The notes below the pieces were generated by a model that did not search any database, had not been told where the DNA came from, and saw only the letters and a list, made by a program, of their open reading frames with translations. Shown here in pieces: positions 36,914-46,022 of a stretch of 64,000 bases of DNA. Origin of the DNA: Anaerolineales bacterium (GTDB taxonomy: Bacteria; Chloroflexota; Anaerolineae; Anaerolineales; Villigracilaceae). Numbering within the stretch: the stretch's first letter is position 1; every line of letters begins with the position of its first letter. The translations under genes were made by a program, and so were the position numbers. Location of the stretch: positions 269,667 through 333,666 of the forward strand of contig JACMLM010000035.1 in the NCBI GenBank assembly GCA_014379595.1. Reading direction: 5' to 3'.

Positions 36914-36942
36914 TTGTGTTTGCATGGGATTTATTGTATAGT
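36914..36942 (+). promoter_or_regulatory. Candidate sigma-70-type promoter of the creatininase-family gene
   Basis: A -35 box TTGTGT (36914-36919) is 17 bases from a -10 box TATAGT (36937-36942), upstream of a ribosome site AAGGAG (36967-36972) and the ATG at 36984. Confidence 0.5.
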
Positions 36943-36983
36943 GATGACAAGCAAAATTTTAAACAAAAAGGAGAATCTAAATC

Positions 36984-37784
36984 ATGCGTTGGGAAGAATT
37001 AACAGGTGATCTTTTTCCAGAAGCTGTTCAAAAAGCGGAGGGTGTATGCCTTCTGCCATTATCTTGTATTGAACGGCATGCGCATCACATGCCGCTTGGT
37101 ACAGATATGTTAATTGGCCGTGAAGTAGTTAATCGTATTGCTGCTCTCGAACCAGCCATTGTGTTTCCAGATTTTATCTTTACCCAAGTTCTTGAAGCGC
37201 GGCATTATCCCGGTTGTATTGGCATTGATGCAGACCTGACCATTCGCCTGCTTGAAAATACCTGTAGTGAGATAGCACGCAACGGACTCAAGAAAATCGT
37301 TATTGTCAACGCGCATGGAGGCAATGACTATCTCATGCATTACTTCGCGCAAATCCAGTTGGCAACTCCTCGCGATTATGTGGTCTATGTCGTGCAACCA
37401 GATTTCAGCGCGGAAGATGAAGCGGCGGTCAAAGCTCAATGGGATACCCCGGTGGATGGTCATGCAGGCGAAAAGGAAACCAGCGCGATTCTTGTCATCC
37501 GCCCGGACTTGGTGAGGCATGAAGCGTTATCAGCTGATAAAGAGGGATATCCGCTTGAAAGACTCAAGCATCTGCGTGATCTGAACATTGATGTGGGCAT
37601 CTGGTGGTTTGCAGATCATCCCAGCCACTACTGCGGAGATGGCACACCTGCTACAAAAGATAAAGGTGAGCTTTGGCTCTCTGCGCGGGCACGGGCTTTT
37701 GCAAAGGCGGTCCGCGCAATCAAAGATGATACGGAAACCAAACGTTTGCAAGATGAGTTTTTCGGAATGGTCAATCAGAGTTAA
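36984..37784 (+). CDS. Creatininase-family amidohydrolase
   Basis: A 266-residue metal-dependent hydrolase. The metal ligands of the family are in place: E30, H32 and D41 in LPLSCIERHAHHMPLGTDML (the E-x-H-x8-D spacing), then IVNAHGGNDYLM near 107-118, and WDTPVDGHAGEKETSAIL with the second His and Glu. The family opens cyclic or linear amides such as creatinine, or formamidopyrimidine-type cofactor precursors (as in FAPy deformylases). The real substrate cannot be told. It stands alone between two terminators. No signal peptide, so cytosolic. Confidence 0.9.
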   Translation: MRWEELTGDLFPEAVQKAEGVCLLPLSCIERHAHHMPLGTDMLIGREVVNRIAALEPAIVFPDFIFTQVLEARHYPGCIGIDADLTIRLLENTCSEIARNGLKKIVIVNAHGGNDYLMHYFAQIQLATPRDYVVYVVQPDFSAEDEAAVKAQWDTPVDGHAGEKETSAILVIRPDLVRHEALSADKEGYPLERLKHLRDLNIDVGIWWFADHPSHYCGDGTPATKDKGELWLSARARAFAKAVRAIKDDTETKRLQDEFFGMVNQS

Positions 37785-37788
37785 ATAA

Positions 37789-37817
37789 AATGAGACTGGT
37801 TTATCACCAGTCTCATT
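37789..37817. terminator. Bidirectional terminator between the creatininase and SH3-lipoprotein genes
   Basis: Perfect 12-bp stem, AATGAGACTGGT (37789-37800) and ACCAGTCTCATT (37806-37817), loop of 5. The genes converge on it, and T-rich tails occur on both strands. Confidence 0.9.
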
Positions 37818-37834
37818 CTTTATCGCTACTATTA

Positions 37835-38722
37835 CTAAGGCAAATCTACTGTGATATCCGCCTGCCATTCCATATCTAGAAAATTTCCTTCGCTATCGGT
37901 CAGGTTGCCGCTTATATTAATTTGATATTCACCTTCTTCTACGATAGCACCGCCGCTTTCCCACTTGTAGACATTATCCTCAAACACCCAGGAATTACAT
38001 ACCTCATCTCCTCCAAAGATACAGTAGGCGGCATTTTCCTCGACGTTCACGTATACAGTATCACCGTCTATGGCTGCCGTGAAACTGACATCATTAACTC
38101 CATCGTTCTCGCCGATCTCTAGTCCGTTTTTCAGAATGACAAAGCGCATCAGATAGTCTTCTGAAAATTCAACGGAACAATCATAGACATCACCATTATC
38201 CAAAATAGTTCCGCCCTGACCACAGGTGCCCGGCCCCGGGCTCACTTGAGATGTACTTGGAAGTGAAGGTGGAGGAGTCCCATAGGCCACTGCTGGTAAA
38301 TCGGCCAATTCGACATTACAAGATATATATTGGGCACCCGCACTTACCCAACCTTCATCCTGCGTATCAGTATCCTGTACATATGCCCAGCTTCCGCCGG
38401 GGATTCCTTGAGGTGCGAATCCCAAAGGAGTCACAACACTATTGGCAGGCAAACCCCTGATCGGAGGGCGGTATGCAGTGCCGGGTCCAAAGCGCAGATT
38501 CAGATCCTGAAGGACATTACAGCTTGGGTCAGTGCCGGCAGGAGTTTCCACTTTAATAGTAGGTGTAGGCGGCGCTGTCTCTGTATCTCCGGGTTCAGTT
38601 TGAATTTCCTGAACGTCAGTTGCTTCAGGCAACGAAGTTACTGAGCCAGACAAATCACACGCAAGAATAGCCAATATCGCTGCAATAGGTAATATCATCT
38701 GAGAAAAAATATTTCGATTCAT
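37835..38722 (-). CDS. SH3-like lipoprotein
   Basis: A 295-residue exported protein. A signal (MNRNIFSQMILPIAAILAIL) ends in LAILAC, so C22 or so is lipidated. A Pro/Thr-rich linker leads to an SH3_3-like domain (CNVLQDLNLRFGPGTAYRPP, SWAYVQDTDTQDEGWVSA; about 68-135). The C-terminal 130 residues form a beta-rich unit with paired Cys (CGQGGTILDNGDVYDC, CIFGGDEVC). SH3-like domains bind cell-wall glycans or proteins. Its ATG overlaps the stop of the nSTAND gene as TAATG, which points to coupled translation and a common job. Confidence 0.85.
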   Translation of the reverse strand: MNRNIFSQMILPIAAILAILACDLSGSVTSLPEATDVQEIQTEPGDTETAPPTPTIKVETPAGTDPSCNVLQDLNLRFGPGTAYRPPIRGLPANSVVTPLGFAPQGIPGGSWAYVQDTDTQDEGWVSAGAQYISCNVELADLPAVAYGTPPPSLPSTSQVSPGPGTCGQGGTILDNGDVYDCSVEFSEDYLMRFVILKNGLEIGENDGVNDVSFTAAIDGDTVYVNVEENAAYCIFGGDEVCNSWVFEDNVYKWESGGAIVEEGEYQINISGNLTDSEGNFLDMEWQADITVDLP

Positions 38723-41619
38723 TAATTACCTCCGTTCAATTCATTGTATAACTGTTGAATTTCTTCAAGTTTTGGCTGGCAATATTTTTTAATAATGTCG
38801 TTTTGAATAATTAAATCAGGTGAGCCTTCCCCATTAAGAATACATTGATTAAATGCATCGATTGATTTTTGATAGGCGACCAGTGCCTGCTCAAAATCCT
38901 GATTGGCTTCAAACGCAGCACCCTGCCATTGATAGACAGTACCAAGGTATTCATGAGTCTGAACAAGATAACGGCGATAGGATTCATGTTCGGGAATCGC
39001 AACCTCAAACACGGGGCGAACTTCTTCAAGAAATTCTATGGATTTATCAAAAGCAACTAATGCAGAAGTTACATCTTCCTGTACAAGTAAAGTTGCACCT
39101 TTTTGTCGATAAGCGCTTCCCAAGGCCAGCCGTGCAAGGTCTTTATCAAGATTATCCAATAATTCAGTGTCAGGATTTAATTCCAATACCTTTTCATAAG
39201 CTTCAATTCCTTGTTCTGCGAACAGCAAGGATTGAGAATCAACTGTTTCATCCAAAAGCTCTGCTGACCTTTTCATATAAACACTGCCAAGTCCAAGATA
39301 AGCCTTCGCATACTGATCATTCAAGGCAATGGACTTAAGATATGCATCCTCAGCTTTTTGCCAAAGTTCTTCCTGTCTTTTGGGTTCAAATTCTGCGAGG
39401 AAAAGATATTCACGACCTAGAAAGAATTGAACGATTTCAGATTCTGGTGCAGCCTCTTCTGCTTTAAGAAAAGCATCCAGAGCATCTTGCGTTTGACCCA
39501 GTTGTTCCTGAGCGAGTCCCATTGCTATAAACGCTACTGCAATAGATTGATCTTGCAATTCACTCTGCACACTGATACCGGGATCATTCAAGTCTACAAC
39601 GCGAATGGGATCACCGATCTGTGTACTGCCTTGAATATCTTCAAATTTATATTCGTTTTGCGGAGCGATCCAGAAACTGAGGATCAACTGCGGCGGAGTG
39701 GAGCGTGTATCTATATATCCATATAACAATAGATCGGCATTAAGTTCAGATGCTGTTTCTTCAGCCGTATCGGGTTGTACTAATTTCACACTTGTTCTTG
39801 TAAAAATATTGCTTTCATTAGGCCATATGACTAAATTTGAATCTTCCTTTTTAAGTTCATTCCTCAAATAGTTTACGGTCCACTCGCTCATTTGCTGGCC
39901 AGCTTTTGAAGAATGGATTTCACCATTTGCATCCATTTCACCAAATTCAGCGACAGCAATATTGAAAATTCCTTCAGGCATCACACGAGGCGCAAACGCA
40001 CCATTGATACCCAGTATCACTATAACAACGATAATTGCGAGCGCGGCTTGAATCCAACGGGCGCGAATTAACTTTGTAGATTGCCCAGCCTCTTTTCGCG
40101 CGGTCTTCTGGCCGGCATCTAAAAATTCCTGTTCAGCAAGGCTAATCAAATCCCCATTGGACTTTACCCACTCCAATGTTTGCTTGAGCCTCACGCCGCG
40201 ATAAAGAGCACCAGAGTCGCGCCCAAGTTTTAGCCAATCATTTGCATCTTCCGTCAACTGACGATGAAGAATTAATCCTTGTCGATTCTGATTCAACCAA
40301 TCACGTAACGTAGGCCACTCTCGGATCAATGCTTCGTGAGCAACTTCTACTACACGCGTATCGCCCGGCTCCAATGTGCCTGTCGTTACTAAACGCGCGT
40401 CAGTAAGAATACTTAACACTGCATCAATGGTGTTGACATCCGTTGCGCGAGTTATCAATTCAGAAAAAGCAGCACGACGACGAGTATCTAAAGAGTCCTC
40501 GCCCATCTCAGCTAGTTTGATAAAGATCATGCGCGCGATAGGTTGTTGCTCGGTACTTAATCTTTGACGAAAAACTGTCTCAGCGGTTTGAGCGATCGCG
40601 CCTCTGACTCCGCCCGCAGCTGTGTATCCCGAAACAGTCAGGACTCTTCCCCGACGGCGTTTCCACGTTTCAAGTAGGGCATGAGATAAAAGCGGAAGCG
40701 CGCCAGGTTCACTTCCCAGATCATCAAGAATAACTTCAACCAACCCTTCTTGCACTTTCCAATTTCCCAAAGCAGCAGGAAGCAATATGGCACGCTTCAA
40801 CTCATCTCGACTCATCGCGCCGATAAATTCCTGATTTTGTGAAACCAGTTCTCGGAGTCGGTCTTGAAACGCGAGTTGAGTATAAAAATCCGCTCGCAGA
40901 GTTAATAAAATAGTGATCGGCTGTGAATTATCTGGGTCAATCGCATGAAGCAAATTTTCGATGAAAGCCCCGCGTTCTTCATCATGATGACATTGTGTAA
41001 AAACTTCTTCAAATTGATCGATGATTAGAAGTAAATGTTTTTTATTATTTTGCGCCAGCACACGGCGTGCAATGAGGCTTAACGAATTTGAGTCTTGAGC
41101 CAAGTCAGCGCGCAAAGTTGTTAAGGCACTGACCGATCCAGAATCCCGAGTCAGACTTGCAGCAAGGGCATCCAGTGGATGAGCACTAGGGCTGAGAATG
41201 CGAATATCCCATTGACCGCTATCTGTAGGCGGCACCGAACCATCGGCCAATCTTTCACCGCGCCGTAAGGCCGGGATAACACCTGCTCTCACGATGGAAG
41301 ATTTACCACTCCCCGAAGCACCGATGACTGTTAGAAAGCGTGTATGAGTGAGACGGCCAACGATTTTTGCGATAAGATTTTCGCGGCCAAAGAAACGGTC
41401 GGCATCTTTTTCATCAAAATATTGCAGCCCTTGAAAAGGTGGCTCGCCGGGTTCGGGAGGTAGATTCTCAAGGTCTTTGACTTCTGCATTGCTAACAATA
41501 GTAGATTTGATGTTAACAACCGCGCCGCGAAAATCACCGGAGAGATCATAGCTATCTCCGGAAGATGCGCTGCTTTTTTTGGCGCGCGGTTTTTTAGGGG
41601 ATTCAGACTTTTTGGTCAT
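38722..41619 (-). CDS. Transmembrane nSTAND-type ATPase with TPR repeats
   Basis: A 965-residue protein. A basic, Ser-rich tail (1-25) is followed by the short motif LSGDFRGAVVNIKSTI (26-41), also found in the small gene upstream. The ATPase begins FQGLQYFDEKDADRFFGREN and has Walker A VIGASGSGKSSIVRAG (G100-S108) and Walker B HLLLIIDQFEEVFTQ (near 193-207). A helical, winged-helix-like part (GDTRVVEVAHEALIREWPTL) leads to one membrane helix (about 522-545). Outside lies an alpha/beta unit (about 550-680, IFNIAVAEFGEMDANGEI) and five or so TPR repeats (about 690-940). It is of the nSTAND1/conflict-system type. I see no ribosome site before the ATG. STAND ATPases oligomerise on a trigger and activate an effector; here the neighbour is the candidate. 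Confidence 0.88.
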   Translation of the reverse strand: MTKKSESPKKPRAKKSSASSGDSYDLSGDFRGAVVNIKSTIVSNAEVKDLENLPPEPGEPPFQGLQYFDEKDADRFFGRENLIAKIVGRLTHTRFLTVIGASGSGKSSIVRAGVIPALRRGERLADGSVPPTDSGQWDIRILSPSAHPLDALAASLTRDSGSVSALTTLRADLAQDSNSLSLIARRVLAQNNKKHLLLIIDQFEEVFTQCHHDEERGAFIENLLHAIDPDNSQPITILLTLRADFYTQLAFQDRLRELVSQNQEFIGAMSRDELKRAILLPAALGNWKVQEGLVEVILDDLGSEPGALPLLSHALLETWKRRRGRVLTVSGYTAAGGVRGAIAQTAETVFRQRLSTEQQPIARMIFIKLAEMGEDSLDTRRRAAFSELITRATDVNTIDAVLSILTDARLVTTGTLEPGDTRVVEVAHEALIREWPTLRDWLNQNRQGLILHRQLTEDANDWLKLGRDSGALYRGVRLKQTLEWVKSNGDLISLAEQEFLDAGQKTARKEAGQSTKLIRARWIQAALAIIVVIVILGINGAFAPRVMPEGIFNIAVAEFGEMDANGEIHSSKAGQQMSEWTVNYLRNELKKEDSNLVIWPNESNIFTRTSVKLVQPDTAEETASELNADLLLYGYIDTRSTPPQLILSFWIAPQNEYKFEDIQGSTQIGDPIRVVDLNDPGISVQSELQDQSIAVAFIAMGLAQEQLGQTQDALDAFLKAEEAAPESEIVQFFLGREYLFLAEFEPKRQEELWQKAEDAYLKSIALNDQYAKAYLGLGSVYMKRSAELLDETVDSQSLLFAEQGIEAYEKVLELNPDTELLDNLDKDLARLALGSAYRQKGATLLVQEDVTSALVAFDKSIEFLEEVRPVFEVAIPEHESYRRYLVQTHEYLGTVYQWQGAAFEANQDFEQALVAYQKSIDAFNQCILNGEGSPDLIIQNDIIKKYCQPKLEEIQQLYNELNGGN

Positions 41620-41636
41620 AACTATGTAATGTCATT

Positions 41637-41691
41637 CTGAGCGGAGCGAAGAATCTCTGAGACTATCGTAGAGACCCTTCGCTCCGCTCAG
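41637..41691. repeat. Inverted repeat in the gap between the nSTAND and small-protein genes
   Basis: CTGAGCGGAGCGAAG (41637-41651) and CTTCGCTCCGCTCAG (41677-41691) form a perfect 15-bp stem; inside, TCTCT and AGAGA extend it after a 2-base mismatch. It lies in the 115-bp gap of one operon. Without a T-run it may not stop transcription fully; it looks like a dispersed repeat of this genome. Confidence 0.85.
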
Positions 41692-41734
41692 GGAATCACG
41701 ATTAAGTGTATTGTTAATTAAGAAGGAGAAACAC

Positions 41735-42118
41735 TCATACGCCGATCAATTTTGCAACTGTCAACGCGATCTGGCTAGCAATGGTGACTACAACAGGCAT
41801 CACATCTGCCAGATTCTGAGCCGCTTGCTTTAAGCCGTCACCGGTAATTTGCACCATAGTTTTGTTAGGGTTTTCGGCTTTGGCTGTATCCACCAATACT
41901 TTGGCCGTTTCAGCAACCGCCTCAGCTTGTTCCTGACTCTGCTCAGGGACTTTTTGCAAGGCCTCGCTTAACTGTCCGATCAATCCTTCTAATTCCTTGC
42001 GGGCATCTGAGTCATCCGTGCGGATCTGACCTACGCTTTGCTGCACATTCGTCAGAGTGGATTTAATATTAATGATCGACCCACGAAAATCACCGGATAA
42101 GTTGATTCGATCTGGCAT
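41735..42118 (-). CDS. Small helical protein sharing its N-terminal motif with the nSTAND ATPase
   Basis: A 127-residue protein with a good ribosome site (AAGGAG 6 bases before ATG). Residues 7-25 read LSGDFRGSIINIKSTLTNV, nearly the same as LSGDFRGAVVNIKSTI in the next gene. The middle (30-90) is Gln/Glu/Ala-rich and predicted to be helical, with heptad-like spacing. The last 25 residues (LADVMPVVVTIASQIALTVA) are hydrophobic and could insert in a membrane or pack as an amphipathic helix. I do not recognise a family. Its place beside a STAND ATPase with the same tag suggests that the two meet through the motif; the small protein could be the effector or a regulator. Inference only. Confidence 0.85.
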   Translation of the reverse strand: MPDRINLSGDFRGSIINIKSTLTNVQQSVGQIRTDDSDARKELEGLIGQLSEALQKVPEQSQEQAEAVAETAKVLVDTAKAENPNKTMVQITGDGLKQAAQNLADVMPVVVTIASQIALTVAKLIGV

Positions 42119-42301
42119 GATGGACTCCTTTTGGAATATAACTCTCAGGTAGGTTCACAATTTTGGGGTTTAATTCTATGATTAAATGTTTCCATGATTC
42201 TAGCATCGAAACCGAAAACTTCAAGTACCAAAATAAATTACACTGGATATAATAATTCTGCTCTGCGGCTCATCAATGCTACAATTCAATAGTAAATTCC
42301 C
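42119..42301. promoter_or_regulatory. Divergent intergenic region
   Basis: A 183-bp A/T-rich gap between the small-protein gene (minus) and a membrane protein gene (plus). It must hold two promoters. The minus-strand gene has its ribosome site just before 42118. I see no clear repeat in it. Confidence 0.4.
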
Positions 42302-43009
42302 ATGAAAATATCAACCTATTCCAAACCCTTACCCGCCTTGATCCTTTTTACAGTTGGCATTCTACTTGGCATTACATTATCTGTTCTGGCGGTCTGGGCA
42401 GATTATGAAGCGGCTTCCTATGGATTCGCAAATCGTGCCAGCGCACCGCTTCCGGGATTAAGTTGCCCGATCTTAATGACAAATAACGAACATCAAACGG
42501 TCTCGCTTAAGATCATCAACCGAACTGACCAAGTCATCTCGCCCACTGTCAGAACAGATATCAGCACCCCGCTTGTAGCAGAGACAACATCTGAATTCCT
42601 TGAACTCGCAGCAGGCGAGTCACGTCTGCTCAAATGGACTGTCGGCCCGCAGAACATTGACCTCGGCCAATTCATTTTCGTGAATGCACTTGCCTTTTCA
42701 TCTTATCCAGTGCCTGACCGTGAAAATACCTGCGGCATATTTGTGTTGCCCGTTGGTGGCAGTGGCAAATTAATATTAATACTCGCCACCATCATCAGCG
42801 TCTTAAGCATAACAGGCGGAGCATATCTATTGCAAAAAAGCAGCCTGCCAGGAAAACAAACTCGCCCTTCAGTATTTCTAGCCATAGTAACATTGTTAAC
42901 TTTAACTGTCAGTTTTCTGGGCTTATGGATACAGGGAATATTCCTGCTTGTCATTACGATCTTGTTGATCTTCACTATTCTGAGTTTATTGCTTGGTCAG
43001 AACATTTAA
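42302..43009 (+). CDS. Membrane protein of unknown function
   Basis: A 235-residue protein. A first helix (about 12-32) leads to an outside domain (about 40-150) of beta type, with QTVSLKIINRTDQVISPTVR and ESRLLKWTVGPQNIDLGQFI, much like an immunoglobulin-like unit. Three more helices follow (about 155-175, 188-208 and 212-232). No motif is recognised. It is divergent from the nSTAND unit and ends at a terminator shared with the aconitase gene. No ribosome site is evident. Confidence 0.75.
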   Translation: MKISTYSKPLPALILFTVGILLGITLSVLAVWADYEAASYGFANRASAPLPGLSCPILMTNNEHQTVSLKIINRTDQVISPTVRTDISTPLVAETTSEFLELAAGESRLLKWTVGPQNIDLGQFIFVNALAFSSYPVPDRENTCGIFVLPVGGSGKLILILATIISVLSITGGAYLLQKSSLPGKQTRPSVFLAIVTLLTLTVSFLGLWIQGIFLLVITILLIFTILSLLLGQNI

Positions 43010-43011
43010 AA

Positions 43012-43046
43012 AAATACAGCCGCCTGTATCAGGCGGCTGTATTTTT
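43012..43046. terminator. Bidirectional terminator
   Basis: Perfect 15-bp stem, AAATACAGCCGCCTG (43012-43026) and CAGGCGGCTGTATTT (43030-43044), 3-base loop, T-rich on both strands. It serves the membrane protein gene and the convergent aconitase gene. Confidence 0.95.
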
Positions 43047-43049
43047 GTT

Positions 43050-45746
43050 CTACCTCATCAAATTTCTCAGCACCGTGTGCAGAATGCCGCCGTTGCGATA
43101 ATAATTAACCTCAACATCCGTATTCAACAACACCATTGTTTTGAACTCAATTACTTTACCATCTAATTTTTCCGCTTTGACAATGACTTCGCTTTGAGGT
43201 TTGATCTCTCCGCTCAAGCCTTCGATGGTGAACTTCTCGCTTCCATCCAGACCAAGAGATTCGGCGTTTTGCCCCAGAGTGAATCTCAGCGGAAGCACTC
43301 CCATACCTACCAGATTCGAACGATGAATACGCTCGAACGATTCAGCAATGACTGCTTTCACGCCTTGTAACATGGGGCCTTTCGCAGCCCAGTCACGGCT
43401 GGAACCGGTACCATATTCTTTTCCTGCGATCACAATGCTCGGGATTTCCGATGCTTTATATTTCATTGCAGCATCAAAGATGGACATCACTTCGCCATCA
43501 GGCTGATGCAGAGTCCAGTTACCTTCCTTTGGCGCAACCAAAATATTCTTCAAGCGGATGTTTGCAAATGTGCCGCGTGCCATTACCTGGTCATTACCGC
43601 GGCGGGCACCATAAGAATTAAAGTATGCAGGAGCTACATCGCGTTCCTGCAAATACTTCCCAGCTGGGCTATCCACGGCGATATTTCCTGCAGGTGAAAT
43701 ATGATCGGTGGTGATCGAATCGCCGAACAAGCCTAATACACGTGCTGCTCTGATATCTTTCACAGAATCAGCGGTCAGCGAAATATTTTGGAAGTAGGGA
43801 GGATGGTGAATATAAGTGGAATCTTCATTCCAGTCATATAGGTCGCCGCCTGTTACTTTAATCTCCTGCCACATTTCAGAACCGCTGAAAACGTCGGAAT
43901 ATTTATCTTTGAACATTTCCGCTTTAACACTAGAAGCAATCGTGTCACTGATCTCTAATTGAGAAGGCCATAAGTCTCTAAGATAAACCGCTGCGCCATC
44001 GGAGCCAATACCAAGCGGCTCGTTATTCAGATCAATGTCCACTGTCCCAGCGAGAGCATAGGCTACAACTAATGGAGGGGATGCAAGATAATTTGCTTTC
44101 ACTAACGGATGCACACGGCCTTCAAAGTTTCGATTGCCAGAGATAACTGCCGCTGCAACCAAGTCTGAACCTGTTACTGCTTTCGCAACTTCATCTGGCA
44201 AAGGACCGGAGTTGCCAATACAAGTTGTACAGCCATATGCGATGACATCGAATCCAAGTTTGGATAACGGTTCGATCAAATTTGCTTTTTGAAGATATTC
44301 AGTTACTACACGAGAACCAGGAGCTAAAGAGGTTTTCACATAAGGTTTGACCTGCAAACCTTTTTCAATCGCCTTCTTCGCAACCAGCCCAGCCGCCACC
44401 ATCACAGATGGATTAGATGTATTTGTACAGGATGTAATCGCTGCAATGACAATTGCTCCATGCTTCATGATTTGGGAACTGCCATTCGTACCGAAAGAGA
44501 CTTCACGAGTTAGGGCATCACCCACAAGTTCATAACCACGATCTTTTATAGGCGCGGTCAATGCTTTCTGAAATGTGTCTTTCATATCGGAAAGAGCAAC
44601 CCGATCCTGCGGACGCTTTGGCCCTGCCAACGACGGCACAACAGACTCAAGGTCCAGTTCGAGCGTATCTGTATATTCTGGTTCAGCCATGCCAGGCTCG
44701 TGGAAGAGTCCTTGTGCGCGCATGTATGCTTCAGTGCGGGCAATCGTTTCTTCGGAGCGACCAGTTAGGCGCATATAGCGAAGCGTCTCTTCATCCACAG
44801 GGAAGTAACCCATTGTGGCGCCATATTCAGGGGCCATGTTTCCGATCGTAGCGCGGTCAGTCAATGACATCGTGCGCAGTCCTTCGCCAAAGAACTCAAC
44901 GAATTTATCAACCACGCCTTTCTTGCGCAGCATTTGAGTGACCGTTAAAACAAGATCGGTGGCTGTGACTCCGTCTCTTAATTTTCCGTGAAGCTTGAAA
45001 CCAATTACATCGGGAAGAAGCATATCCATGGGCTGACCCAACATAACGGCTTCGGCTTCGATACCGCCCACGCCCCAACCTACAACACCGAGACCATTGA
45101 TCATGGTAGTGTGTGAGTCAGTGCCGACCAAAGTATCAGGAAAAGCCAAAACATCATTGCCATCTATTTTGGTCATCACAACTTCAGCAAGATTCTCTAA
45201 ATTAACTTGATGAACGATGCCCGTCATAGGAGGCACAACTCGGAAATTACTAAAAGCTTGCTGTCCCCATTTGAGGAATTCATAGCGTTCGCGGTTGCGA
45301 AGAAATTCCATTTCAGTATTGCGATTAAGTGCGTCAGCTGTACCAAAGAAATCTACTTGGATGGAATGGTCAATGACCAAGTCCACTGGCACCAGCGGAT
45401 TAATCTTCTTCGGATCGCCACCCAAACGGGCAACTGCAGAGCGCATCGCAGCGAGGTCAACTACTGCGGGCACACCGGTAAAATCCTGCATGACGACACG
45501 CGCGGGCAAAAATGGAATACCGGGGCGAACACCATTAGGCGTCCACGCAGCGATGTTCTTTACATCATCCTGTGTTATTTCCTTATCATTGCATTGACGG
45601 AGAGCGGCTTCAAGCACAACGCGAATGGAAAAAGGCAGTTTGCTGAGTTTTGTTAAACCAGCCTTCTCAAGTGCGTCGAGGCGAAAGATGACATATTGCT
45701 TGTTTCCCACTTTCAATACGTCACGGGACTTAAATAAATCTTGCAT
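43050..45746 (-). CDS. acnA: Aconitate hydratase (AcnA type)
   Basis: I start it at the ATG at 45746 ([20 protein letters not shown]), 898 residues, because AAGGAG (45754-45759 on the minus strand) lies 7 bases upstream; the open frame goes on to 45812. The 4Fe-4S cysteines are in [15 protein letters not shown] (near 438) and [15 protein letters not shown] (near 504 and 507). The substrate loop [20 protein letters not shown] and the C-terminal swivel domain ([20 protein letters not shown]) are intact. It interconverts citrate and isocitrate in the TCA cycle. Many relatives also act on RNA when iron is short. It is transcribed alone. Confidence 0.96.
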   Translation of the reverse strand: MQDLFKSRDVLKVGNKQYVIFRLDALEKAGLTKLSKLPFSIRVVLEAALRQCNDKEITQDDVKNIAAWTPNGVRPGIPFLPARVVMQDFTGVPAVVDLAAMRSAVARLGGDPKKINPLVPVDLVIDHSIQVDFFGTADALNRNTEMEFLRNRERYEFLKWGQQAFSNFRVVPPMTGIVHQVNLENLAEVVMTKIDGNDVLAFPDTLVGTDSHTTMINGLGVVGWGVGGIEAEAVMLGQPMDMLLPDVIGFKLHGKLRDGVTATDLVLTVTQMLRKKGVVDKFVEFFGEGLRTMSLTDRATIGNMAPEYGATMGYFPVDEETLRYMRLTGRSEETIARTEAYMRAQGLFHEPGMAEPEYTDTLELDLESVVPSLAGPKRPQDRVALSDMKDTFQKALTAPIKDRGYELVGDALTREVSFGTNGSSQIMKHGAIVIAAITSCTNTSNPSVMVAAGLVAKKAIEKGLQVKPYVKTSLAPGSRVVTEYLQKANLIEPLSKLGFDVIAYGCTTCIGNSGPLPDEVAKAVTGSDLVAAAVISGNRNFEGRVHPLVKANYLASPPLVVAYALAGTVDIDLNNEPLGIGSDGAAVYLRDLWPSQLEISDTIASSVKAEMFKDKYSDVFSGSEMWQEIKVTGGDLYDWNEDSTYIHHPPYFQNISLTADSVKDIRAARVLGLFGDSITTDHISPAGNIAVDSPAGKYLQERDVAPAYFNSYGARRGNDQVMARGTFANIRLKNILVAPKEGNWTLHQPDGEVMSIFDAAMKYKASEIPSIVIAGKEYGTGSSRDWAAKGPMLQGVKAVIAESFERIHRSNLVGMGVLPLRFTLGQNAESLGLDGSEKFTIEGLSGEIKPQSEVIVKAEKLDGKVIEFKTMVLLNTDVEVNYYRNGGILHTVLRNLMR

Positions 45747-45869
45747 GGTACTACTCCTTGGGTGATGAGGATTTCGTAGGGAACAATCTCTGTTCCTACA
45801 CTCACACCACAACTTGCGAAGAACATAAAGGAGCGCCTTTGATATCCTTGATATTATGTGGTGGGGTTT

Positions 45870-46020
45870 ACGTTGTTAATTCGTCCTGAGCGGAGCCGCA
45901 TGATTTTGGCGGCATAGTCGAAGGACGGCGTTGCATAAATAATTTAAATTTGCTAATCTCCGCGCGCTTCGACTGCGTTCGAACGATAGTACTGTTCTCA
46001 CTCCGCTCAGCGAGGAAGAA
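45870..46020. repeat. Inverted-repeat region between adenosine deaminase and aconitase genes
   Basis: CGTCCT (45882-45887) and AGGACG (45922-45927) bracket an inner stem GCCGC (45895-45899) and GCGGC (45909-45913). The words CTGAGCGGAG and CTCCGCTCAG here (near 45886 and 46000) are the same as in the repeat at 41637. A dispersed repeat family is likely. The stretch from 45747 to 46022 holds no gene. Confidence 0.7.
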
Positions 46021-46022
46021 TT

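Noticed and set aside
45207..45656. 149-codon plus-strand frame opposite aconitase
   Set aside because: Antisense to a conserved enzyme; no features of a real protein.
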